Below, piece by piece: positions 1-7,861 of a stretch of DNA of 20,309 nt. The stretch is from Phallusia fumigata (taxonomy: Eukaryota > Chordata > Ascidiacea > Phlebobranchia > Ascidiidae). The stretch covers positions 1-20,309 of the forward strand of contig QXVZ01033554.1 in the NCBI GenBank assembly GCA_008931825.1, in the 5' to 3' direction. Made by a program: the position numbers and the translations under genes. Within the stretch, counting starts at the first letter, position 1. Every line of letters begins with the position of its first letter. The notes under the pieces are model-generated. The model had not been told where the DNA came from. It made no database searches and saw only the letters and a program-made list of their open reading frames with translations.

Positions 1-640
1 CCCCTATTTGGCAAATGCTGTTGCTGTAAACATTGACATATCCTGCCCAGTTTCACTTTAGCCGCAGCGTGCAGTTATGGCTTAAGTTCGCGCAACCTTG
101 CGTTCGGGAAAGCAAACACACAAATATCCAATACCGTGCAGCCCCATTATAACCGGGGCAAGCACAAGGACAAGTCGGCACGTGTCAAGCAATATCACTA
201 AATGCGCGTAGAATTCCCCTGGTGCATTTGCGCGCCATCGTCTCCAGCCAAATTATCCTGCTCGTCATCTGCTATTTCCAGCGTAAATTAGGCGTTTTTG
301 CCTGTGTCGAAGTGTATTAAATGTTGCAACATTCGCCGCACGCCACAAGGTCCTGACATCTGCCACTTGCTTGCTGCTACCAAACGAGCTGGGAACATTA
401 TTAGTTGGAGAAGTTTAACGGAAATGTCAACGCATCTTGTCTTTGTTGGTTTGACGTTGTAAAGACGCGATGCACGCACGCGTACGTATTTTGGCCTGTT
501 CTTAATCAATTTTGCAGCTTGACTTAAGGCCATTCCCCGCGTACGTGGCGTGCATTTTCCGTCAATACAATAACAACAACATGTGAAATCAGCGCACATT
601 CAATGCGTATCATGGTTTCCGTTACACACATGCCTTCCAG
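1..640. other. Probable intron upstream of the INPP5A last exon
   Basis: No convincing coding exon was found on either strand in this stretch. It ends in a usable splice acceptor (pyrimidine-containing tract ending in CCTTCCAG at 640), so most or all of it is likely the last intron of the phosphatase gene. An earlier exon of that gene could be hidden here, but no phosphatase motif was recognised. Confidence 0.5.
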
Positions 641-799
641 GAGAGCAACGGTAACGCGGTGTACGACACGATAGGAAGCAGCGTGTGCATGGGAGACCAC
701 AAGCCCGTGTACCTGGCCTTCACCGCCGCCGCACAGAAAGCTTCTGAACCAGAGCCCGAGGACAAAGCCCAGAGTTCGGCCGCTGACGAAGCAACATGA
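641..799 (+). CDS. INPP5A: Last coding exon of an INPP5A-like inositol polyphosphate 5-phosphatase (partial gene)
   Basis: The exon opens after an acceptor ending TTCCAG and reads 52 codons to TGA. It contains GDHKPVYLAF, the C-terminal motif of the type I inositol 1,4,5-trisphosphate 5-phosphatase. The Asp-His of this motif belongs to the catalytic core of the exonuclease-endonuclease-phosphatase fold. These enzymes remove the 5-phosphate from Ins(1,4,5)P3 and Ins(1,3,4,5)P4 to end calcium signalling. After the motif comes an Ala/Glu/Ser-rich tail of about 28 residues. Vertebrate INPP5A ends in a CAAX box for membrane attachment; none is visible here, so this form may be soluble or another 3' exon may exist. 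The rest of the gene lies to the left of the window. Other 5-phosphatases usually carry SDHKPV, so GDHKPV with the adjacent NK6 gene favours INPP5A. Confidence 0.75.
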   Translation, partial: ESNGNAVYDTIGSSVCMGDHKPVYLAFTAAAQKASEPEPEDKAQSSAADEAT

Positions 800-2617
800 A
801 TTTCAATTGCAAGGCAGCGCTTCACCCTCAATCCCAGAAAATTTTTATACACGAGCTTCTCGCCGTGCAGGGTTTTATATTTTACTGACCGATTTGGCGA
901 GGGCCACCAGCCGTCTTCCGTTGCTATTCCACAGCTAGTTTTAATGCTTTAGCGGCGTCGGTTTTGGTTTACCATGTTTTAGTCGCCAACTTGCGTGCTA
1001 CCTCACGGCAGTAAGTTTATTTTTTATCACGCTTTATGTAGTATAGTTAACCTTCGGAGGCTGACGAATCGTTACCTGCAAACACTAACACAAGGTTTCT
1101 AGATTACTGACTTCTGTTCCGCCGAACTTTCACTCAGCAGCTGTACGCTCGCGTTTTTTTGTTTCCCTGTGGTGTGAACATACCCGGTACCTTAAATATT
1201 CCGTACAGAAAATGTGCCGAGCCCGTATGCCCACGCGTGCAATCGCCAGGTACCTAAAACGTTTATTCGCCTGTATAGTAGAAGAGCAATGGACTGAAGT
1301 GCGCGAACAATAACCTGTACATTATGATTTTACTGCACTGCGCACCAAGTATGTATTTTTTTTGCACTGAACTCAATTACCCGTGTTAGTATGAACGCAT
1401 GTGGCACGCCGATCCCTCCTACTCGAATACACATGGGAAATGTGCGCGTTGATCAGCAGCACAATTACTTGATATGACGATGAGCAATGTCATCCCTGGT
1501 CGATGTATGTAATGATTATACGTTGTGCAATCACCTAAAACTTTATCCATCTCCACGTTTTCTGAGATTACACGTTTTACGCATGGTAACCACTTTACAG
1601 TATTGAGATAGAAGAAGCTGTACGTTAATACCAACAACATTCTGCGTGCAATGATCGTTTTTAGAGGTTACAGCCATGTTCTATGGTTTCAAAAATGCGA
1701 ATGCTTTGCACTAAAATCGTTTCTGTTGCTGCGTATGTGTTGATTTTGATCGTTGAATATCTTTTAACCTTTTCGTTTTTACCGAACCACCTACTGAATC
1801 TGGGGCCATGGTTGCATCAGTGATCGTTAACTCACGTTTTGGTTACTTGTGTTTAGTCGTCAAGGAACAATGGTAATGTTTTGCTACAAATTATGTTTTA
1901 GCTTCAAACACTGATAATGCTTTACTACCACACAAGTCCTTTCTCTTGCCAGGTGATCGTTGACCTGCTTTGCTGATTTTCGCGCTCGCTATGCTTTTCT
2001 CTGCAGCACAATTGCATTTCTATTTCGAATTCTGTATCGGTAACACTGCTGTAGGAAAATATTTTTTTTACCTGATTAAACCAAATCAGACAAAAGCCGC
2101 TAGGTGGCGCCCATGTATCACTGACGTTTGGATTTTAATCGCCACGCTGTCTGTTACGAATGTTTTGCCCAACTAATGAACTTTCGTGCGATGATATCGG
2201 CACGATCACTTAAAATATAAATATACACCTCGCGTATTTTGTCTTCTGGTTTGGATTCGTGTTTGTTTTTGTCCTGTCGTTGCGTGATACCGGCAATGGT
2301 TGATTACCTGTTGAAAATAAATGTTTAGCCGGCAGCAAATGAAGAGGGCTAGCAACTCGCAGATTTGTTTCCCAATTCGACCCAGTATACTTATCTGGAT
2401 GCATCGAGTACAAGTTCTCTCACTAAGAGACACTTAGGCTATCAGGTAATTGATCGTTTGAATCTTATTCATTACAGTTTCTAACTTGATATCGTTGCGA
2501 AGGTGTAGGCTTGGAACTCTGACGTTATCCAGATATTGACCAATCTTTTTGCGTGTAGTTTATCTAAAGATTAATGAAGTATTACCAAGAAAATCCTGGC
2601 AAAAAATCACCGACTAG
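800..2617. other. INPP5A 3' UTR and intergenic DNA, no gene seen
   Basis: This stretch must hold the 3' UTR of the phosphatase gene, but no AATAAA follows its stop closely; the first clear one on this strand is near 2315. Open frames here are short, mostly lack ATG starts and have no recognisable domain. Composition is mixed AT-rich. Nothing else supportable was seen. Confidence 0.5.
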
Positions 2618-2715
2618 CCAATCGGGAACAAATGACGTCAAAGACTTGACCACGTAATACGTTAATGACTTGACCACCTAATACGTTACTACTACACCAT
2701 GCATATATATAAAAA
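2618..2715 (+). promoter_or_regulatory. Core promoter of the TSR receptor gene
   Basis: The segment has a canonical order: a CCAAT box (2618-2622), a perfect CREB/ATF site TGACGTCA (2633-2640), a tandem direct repeat (2643-2688) and a TATA box TATATAAAAA (2706-2715). Transcription would be expected to start near 2735-2745. That leaves a 5' UTR of about 160 bases before the ATG at 2903. The promoter's use is inferred; the motifs are read directly. Confidence 0.65.
2643..2688. repeat. Two-copy direct repeat, 24-bp period, in the receptor promoter
   Basis: Units 2643-2664 and 2667-2688 match at 21 of 22 bases; the only difference is G at 2654 against C at 2678. Each unit begins GACTTGACCAC and ends TAATACGTTA. 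The repeat lies between the CRE and the TATA box, so it is probably a duplicated transcription-factor site, though the factor cannot be named. Confidence 0.8.
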
Positions 2716-2780
2716 GCATGACAGCATCAACTGCTGGGAAAGGATACGACCAACACAGCTCGTGTCCGATCTGTCCATTT

Positions 2781-2837
2781 ATGATACAGACTCCTACAGC
2801 CACCCTATTTCGACAGCAAGGTGGTGAATCACTGTGA
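2781..2837 (+). promoter_or_regulatory. Upstream ORF in the receptor 5' leader
   Basis: An ATG at 2781 opens an 18-codon reading frame ending at TGA 2835-2837, upstream of the main ATG at 2903. A second upstream ATG at 2869 is out of frame with the main coding region and overlaps it. If the leader is not shortened by trans-splicing, both could lower translation of the receptor. Confidence 0.4.
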
Positions 2838-2842
2838 TTCAC
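2824..2842. repeat. Perfect 9-1-9 palindrome in the receptor 5' leader
   Basis: The sequence GTGAATCACTGTGATTCAC is two perfectly complementary 9-base arms around a single T. It covers the stop codon of the upstream ORF. As DNA it is a good dimer-binding site. As RNA a one-base loop cannot close a hairpin fully, so the DNA role is more likely. Confidence 0.8.
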
Positions 2843-2902
2843 TGCTGCTCACCTGACCTAGCAATCTCATGCTGCTGTTTAGTATCACCATCAGAAACCA
2901 AC

Positions 2903-4096
2903 ATGCCAGTACGAAGAGTTGTGAAACTGTTTTTGCTGATTTCGTTGCTATTTTGTGTCGTCGACTGCGCAAGTTGGGGAGAATGGCAACAATCGTCCAA
3001 CGGTACAATATTAGTAAGGCATAGGGACTGTGCAGATTCGCCAAATGATTGCATCGCAAAGGAGGAAACGAGTAGTAGTTGCAGTGAGACGTGCCGGGGT
3101 GTTGGAGAGGCTGCTACCAATCTCATTTCAGGGTGAGTTTTTTTGGTTGCAACTAAACGCTATTTTTAACAGCAGGGTCAATACCGACAGATGCTTACAC
3201 AAGGTTATCGTCTTGGTACATCTTATGTTATGCGTTTATTACTACAGTGCAAAATTCCTTTTTTGAAAGGCAACAAAACCCATGTTTTTATTTGCAGGTT
3301 TGGTCCGTGCAACAGTCTTTGTTACAATGGAGTACATTCCCGTTCTCTGACTTGCAGTCAAAACACTTCTTGTGCACTTATTCAGTTCAAGAGTTGCATT
3401 AACGAAAACAAATGTGCTCTGGGCAGCTGGGGAAGTTGGGAAAACTATGACAAGATTGCGTGCAACGGAACAAAGCACAAGCTAGTTATAAGGCGATGCA
3501 TTCAGAATTATTCATGTCCGCCTGAGCTAACTGGCGGTCACCCACACCAACTAAGTTTCAGGGAGTGCGCTGTTTCTTCAACAACCGCATTACCATCTGT
3601 TACCACCACTTTAATTGCAACAACAACAACAACAACGAAAGCTGCTTCGGGTCAGTGTCAAACTAAAGACTGCATTACGTGGCAGGACTGGGGTACATGG
3701 AGCCTCTGTCCGCAGCCGACTGCGAAAAGACAAAGAACTAGGGTGTGCCAGGTCTTTCCACAGAGGTGTGTTGGTCAGATTATAAGCCAGACCGCAACGG
3801 ATCAGTGTCCTAATCCCGAACCAGACCAGGAGCTTGTTTTAATTCTAGCGAGTTGCGCGGCGGTCGTGGTGCTGCTTGCGATCGTGTCATACCTGGCCGT
3901 CAAGTGCTGGGAAAACAGGCGCCGGGAGCGGATAGAAGAGTCGCAAACGTTTGCGAAATTCCAGACCGCGGCCGCAAATAGCAGTGTGGATTCGTTGCAT
4001 GTTCTTGCGAATCCAGGATATTCTAATCCTGTGGATGCTATAACGTCGGCACGAATTGTTATGGAAGGCGACAGTATCTACGCCACTGTGACGTGA
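2903..4096 (+). CDS. Type I membrane receptor with thrombospondin type 1 repeats and an ITIM-like tail
   Basis: Join 2903-3132 and 3298-4096 gives 342 residues; the intron is GTGAGT...TTTGCAG and the reading phase is kept. Start: this ATG is followed at once by a signal peptide (residues 1-22); the frame upstream has no ATG. TSR-like modules follow: WGEW at 25-28 with a CNSLC...C pattern near 81-96, WGSW at 121-124, and WQDWGTW at 205-211 with paired Cys. WxxW is the C-mannosylation motif. A Ser/Thr stalk (169-195) includes six Thr in a row coded by an ACA repeat. The membrane helix is about 255-278, with a Cys-Trp and Arg-rich stop. The 60-residue tail has NPGY (315-318; PTB-binding or endocytic) and SIYATV (336-341), which fits the ITIM pattern [SIVL]xYxx[ILV]. 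It probably binds an extracellular ligand and signals through SH2 phosphatases. No named orthologue was recognised. Confidence 0.85.
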
Positions 4097-4917
4097 CCAA
4101 AAGTGACTAACCAAACATTTCTCTTCTTTGTTGCCACTGTGCGGTAAATAAACGGTTGAGATAGAATTGCATTGCAATGGTTCAATATTTTTATTCGTTT
4201 TCAAACAAATTGCTTTTGTGATATTGGTTTGTTGTTATGATAATCGTTTGAAATACAAAGTATTCACTACACACGAGTTCTCTGGCATTTATGCTTTTAA
4301 ATAAGCCACTCTTTAAGTCCGCATCTTATGTTCCTGGGTTTGTTGTGTTCTAATAACTTACACTACATTTACCACTGCAAGCAGTAGAATAGTGAAGAGG
4401 AGAGGGAATTGATGATACTCGATTGTATCAAAAGATCAGAACCAACTAAGTCCGCGGCATTTTAAATCTGATCTTATCGCCTACCAATAAATAACAGTCA
4501 CTGCAAATGTTGACTCATTGTTATGCCTAAAACGACATAAATGGCCGTACCCGGTTAGTTATCTTAATTGTATCCGCCAAGGCTCCACGGGCTTATCTAT
4601 CATCGAGACGTTGTAACCTTGCAATCGTCCAAAATCTCCCATTAAAAGGGAAAATCGTGCTTAGGGATTGACGTCTATTGACACCTCTTTGTGTGAAAAT
4701 ATCCCTAATGGGGTCATCTAAGTGGCAAACTCTTTTGTAACGTGGAAAGTGCGGGTCGTGGGCGACACCCAGTGTTCATTTACCATCCATTGTCGCAGCC
4801 TACGAAATTTCAATCAACGTTATTTCTCTTGAATCAAATTGTTTTGCTCACCTGTGTCCTTTAGTAATAAGCAAGCAGCGGACAGCCGCAAGGTTATCGC
4901 CAAAACCGTCGGGCTCA
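3996..4917. repeat. First copy of an allele-like duplicate (receptor 3' end and flank)
   Basis: This 922-base segment is repeated at 4919-5846 with about 2-3 percent substitutions and a few small indels. A single N at 4918 separates the copies. The copy ends in the sequence (...GTCGGGCTCA) that continues into unique DNA only in the second copy. This is the signature of two overlapping contigs laid end to end. Confidence 0.9.
4147..4152 (+). terminator. Poly(A) signal of the receptor gene
   Basis: AATAAA lies 51 bases after the stop codon, followed by a T-rich stretch near 4180-4200. The same signal is kept in the second copy at 5071-5076. Confidence 0.75.
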
Positions 4918-4918
4918 N

Positions 4919-5019
4919 TGCATGTTCTTGCGAATCCAGGATGTTCTAATCCTGTGGACGCTATAACGTCGGCACGAATTGTTATGGAAGGCGACAGTAT
5001 CTACGCCACTGTGACGTAA
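4919..5019 (+). other. Partial second-allele copy of the receptor's last 33 codons
   Basis: The frame matches the receptor tail from His311 to the C-terminus and ends in TAA in place of TGA. The codon for the tyrosine of NPGY (Tyr318) reads TGT, giving NPGC, while the ITIM-like SIYATV is unchanged. There is no promoter or 5' part, because the segment begins at a contig edge next to N 4918. It should not be counted as a separate gene or true pseudogene. Confidence 0.8.
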
Positions 5020-5846
5020 CCAAAAGTGACTAACCAAAACATTTCTCTTCTTCGTTGCCACTGTGCGGTAAATAAATGGTTGAGATTGAATTGCATTGCA
5101 ATGGTTCAATATTTTTATTCGTTTTCAAACAAATTGCTTTTGTGATATTGGTTTGTTGTTATATGATAATCGTTTGAAATACAAAGTATTCACTATACAC
5201 AAGTTCTCTGGCATTTATGCTTTTAAAAAAGCCACTCTTTAAGTCCGCATCTTATGTTCCTGGGTTTGTTGTGTTCTAATAACTTACACTACATTTACCA
5301 CTGCAAGCAGTAGAATAGTGAAGAGGAGAGGGATTTGATGATACTCGATTGTATCAAAAGATCAGAACCAACTAAGTCCGCGGCATTTTAAATCTGATCT
5401 TATCGCCTACCAATAAATAACAGTCACTGCAAATGTTGACTCATTGTTATGCCTAAAACGACATAAATGGCCGTACCCTGGTAGTTATCTTAATTGTATC
5501 CGCCAAGGCTCCACGGGCTTATCTAACATCGAGACGTTGTAACCTTGCAATCGTCCAAAATCTCCCATTAAAAGGGAAAATCGTGCTTAGGGATTGACGT
5601 CTATTGACACCTCCTCTTTGTGTGAAAATATCCCTAATGGGGTCATCTAAGTGGCAAACCCTTTTGTAACGTGGGAAGTGCGGGTCGTGGGCGACATCCA
5701 GTGTTCATTTACCATCCATTGTCGCAGCCCACGAAATTTCAATCAACGTTATTTCTCTTGAATCAATTTTTTTCGCTCACCTGTCTCCTTTAGCAATAAG
5801 CAAGCAGCGGACAACCGCAAGGTTATCGCCAAAACCGTCGGGCTCA
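4919..5846. repeat. Second copy of the allele-like duplicate
   Basis: It starts inside the last receptor exon and runs into unique sequence after 5846. Differences from the first copy include TAT to TGT at 4942-4944, the stop codon TGA to TAA, a 2-base insertion near 5162 and a 3-base insertion near 5612. It is best read as the other haplotype of the same locus, not as a tandem duplication. Confidence 0.85.
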
Positions 5847-6015
5847 TGCGATGCGGATCAAACAACAAGTCATTAGCTTTTGCCACAAGAAAGCCTCGTG
5901 TCGCTGGGGTTATCCCGTGTTTATAAACACTTGCGAGGGTAGCGCCAACATAACCGACGTCTAATAAGCGTGGACAGATTGTGCTATAAATTGGCTGATG
6001 GGTTACATGCAACTG
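5519..6015 (-). CDS. Possible unrecognised gene, last two exons
   Basis: The proposed minus-strand exons are 6015-5781 and 5646-5519. The first follows an acceptor ending TTATCATCAG and ends at a good donor (GACAG/GTGAGC). The second follows CCACTTAG, keeps the phase and ends in TAA. The exon 1 protein is mildly hydrophobic (about 78 residues, containing HGITPATRGFLVAK); the last exon gives DDPIRDIFTQRGGVNRRQS and ends RLQRLDVR. Support comes from comparing the two allele copies: in exon 1, two of three differences are synonymous and one is Glu/Asp; in the last exon the only indel is one whole codon, with one substitution in 128 bases. No family was recognised and no start codon was found; the 5' end would lie upstream, possibly beyond a CAG/GTAGGT donor near 6275. 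It may be chance. Confidence 0.33.
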
Positions 6016-6105
6016 CTGATGATAAATTATTTTTCAAAGAAAATATGTTATATTTTTCAAAAATATAAGCTGGAAATGGTGAATACCTACCTGGGTTAAG
6101 TTTTA
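5924..6105. repeat. First copy of a 182-bp exact duplicate ending at N 6106
   Basis: These 182 bases appear identical to 6107-6288, with only the single N at 6106 between them. Unlike the other two cases no differences were seen, so this is likely the same haplotype in two contigs whose overlap was not merged. Confidence 0.9.
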
Positions 6106-6106
6106 N

Positions 6107-6288
6107 TAAACACTTGCGAGGGTAGCGCCAACATAACCGACGTCTAATAAGCGTGGACAGATTGTGCTATAAATTGGCTGATGGGTTACATGCAACTGCT
6201 GATGATAAATTATTTTTCAAAGAAAATATGTTATATTTTTCAAAAATATAAGCTGGAAATGGTGAATACCTACCTGGGTTAAGTTTTA
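6107..6288. repeat. Second copy of the 182-bp exact duplicate
   Basis: It begins TAAACACTTGCG as the first copy does at 5924 and continues past 6288 into unique DNA. Removing one copy and the N restores a continuous sequence. Confidence 0.9.
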
Positions 6289-6298
6289 ATTAAAACTT
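6281..6298. repeat. Perfect 18-bp AT-rich palindrome at a contig break
   Basis: AAGTTTTAATTAAAACTT is fully self-complementary with no spacer. In the first copy the contig stops at the centre of this palindrome (AAGTTTTA, then N 6106), which suggests the palindrome hindered sequencing or assembly. Its TTAATTA core also fits homeodomain binding. Confidence 0.75.
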
Positions 6299-7033
6299 TG
6301 ATAAAAGTACACGCAATAATTTTTGTAGCAAATTCTTATAATGTTTGTTGTTTTATTGCATGTTTGTTTAAGAGAACAGTAAAATGCAAACTGTTGCGCA
6401 AACAAACTGTTTTCGTCTTGAAACAGATGCTACGCGGTCTGGCGCATTCCACTTGCAAATGATTATAATTTATTCCCACGATGTGGCTTCACATCTCCAT
6501 TGTTTCCGCAACAAATTAAAAGCCTGTGGACTCGCCATAAAACTGGTGTCCCTGTTTACGCACTGGCTTTACGAGTGCGTTACGCGCTAGAGATGAATTA
6601 TGGCTGTGACAGTCACAGCCTCGTGACGTCACCATGTGATTCAACAACAGGAACTGCTGTGTTTTAAGTTATTTGTTCTGTCCCAGCTATTACGCACCGG
6701 GCCCGGTCCAAAATACACAGAGGTTTATTTAAGATAATTTCACGGAAGCAACGAAGAGGCAATTTGTTAGATCGGTCATAAATCTGTCTGCTGTTAACCG
6801 CGCGGCGGTTCTACTCGCCCAATGAGCTGCTTCTGGCCTCACCGTCTGCGCGAATTCCCCTCGCTCCGTGCTGCTTGATTATTTGCGCCTTTTTACTACG
6901 ACTGCGTCATAATTAGTTTAGGTTGCATAATTGATTCGCGCCGAGCACCAATAATGGAATCATGGTGCCTCGTTTTTTCCACGATTGCTTCATTATTCAT
7001 CATTATCCGGCGCGTATTCGGCCGTCTTACAAA
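6299..7033. other. Intergenic DNA between the hypothetical minus-strand gene and Nkx6
   Basis: No gene was supported here. One ATG frame of 68 codons (6384-6590, plus strand) has no recognisable domain and no splice context. The notable content is the palindrome and CRE pair at 6602-6632, described separately. Confidence 0.4.
6602..6632. promoter_or_regulatory. Palindrome plus extended CRE
   Basis: GGCTGTGACAGTCACAGCC (6602-6620) is a perfect 9-1-9 palindrome. Two bases later, GTGACGTCAC (6623-6632) is a perfect 10-bp palindrome containing the CREB/ATF site TGACGTCA. Two dimer-type sites side by side suggest a promoter or enhancer, possibly for the minus-strand gene just to the left. The function is inferred. 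Confidence 0.55.
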
Positions 7034-7045
7034 TTTATTTTTATT
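7034..7045 (-). terminator. Two tandem poly(A) signals of Nkx6
   Basis: On the minus strand AATAAA occurs at 7045-7040 and again at 7039-7034. No closer AATAAA or ATTAAA was found between here and the Nkx6 stop codon, so the 3' UTR is probably about 0.8 kb long. Confidence 0.55.
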
Positions 7046-7284
7046 CGACTTTATCGCCCACCTCGCGCGCCCCTGGAGTCCGCCCAGGAAGCGTGGCCGT
7101 CGCTAAAACCGTTTCAATCCCGGCTAAACCGCAGCCGTGATCAATACCGTGTAACAGCATCATGAGTGCATTTTCAGTATCCATTACTTCAATTAAAACC
7201 GTGTACTGGGGCCCGCGGCTATCTATCACGTTAGATCCCGGTATCGATTGCATTTAAGAAACAGCGCAACTTGCTAACAAGATT

Positions 7285-7326
7285 AAGCCCGCCTCGGCGA
7301 GGGGCACCTCCGTTCTGGGCGGGCTT
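7285..7326 (-). other. GC-rich hairpin in the Nkx6 3' UTR
   Basis: AAGCCCGCC (7285-7293) pairs perfectly with GGCGGGCTT (7318-7326). A short inner stem GAGG/CCTC sits inside the 24-base interval. It lies about 540 bases after the Nkx6 stop and before the poly(A) signals, so it would be part of the mRNA. It is too short for an ordinary miRNA precursor. Confidence 0.6.
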
Positions 7327-7861
7327 TTAGAAGGAAGCACCTGCAATTAAGCGCTCCCGTTTGAAATGCCAGAAACATCTTGGCTGGCGCGGATTAATTG
7401 CTGAAAGTGGAATCGACTGCGGATGTTCCGTGTTCGACCAACGGATGTTGCTTTTAACGCCCGGGAAAACACCGAAAATCGAAGCAAAGCTCATGTCTAT
7501 GGAAATTGTAAGATGGTATATTGCAAACGATCCATGCAGATTGATAACACACGCACACAAGTCGTATAAGTCACGATAACAACGAGTCACGACGCGATAT
7601 ATTATCGCCCTTGGCGGGGGGCGACGAACAAGTTGAAGTTGCCCCCACGACGTGAAATAAATTAAACATATGACAAGACTTCCCGCAGGTGACGACGACA
7701 ATAAATGGACCACTAAGAAATGAAAAGCCGAACATGGAAAATGATTTAGAACCGCGATAGGTTTGGAGGTTCGCATGCAGTCGCACCGTTGCAACTAACT
7801 TATACTGTCGCTCGGCTCGGACCTCGTAAACGTTATACCACAGCACGCTCAGCAAGACGGA

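Noticed and set aside
3620..3640. CAA/ACA microsatellite
   Set aside because: It is inside the receptor coding exon and simply encodes the poly-Thr part of the stalk.
4919..5846. Tandem duplication or pseudogene of the receptor's 3' end
   Set aside because: The single N lies exactly at the join, the left copy ends inside sequence that continues only after the right copy, and the same pattern occurs at two other Ns. Unmerged haplotypes explain this better.
7285..7326. Bacterial rho-independent terminator
   Set aside because: The stem and following TTTT resemble one, but the surrounding genes are spliced eukaryotic genes, so this is an RNA hairpin or chance.
7327..7794. 155-codon minus-strand frame downstream of the Nkx6 stop
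   Set aside because: It lies in the probable Nkx6 3' UTR and has no domain or codon-like character.
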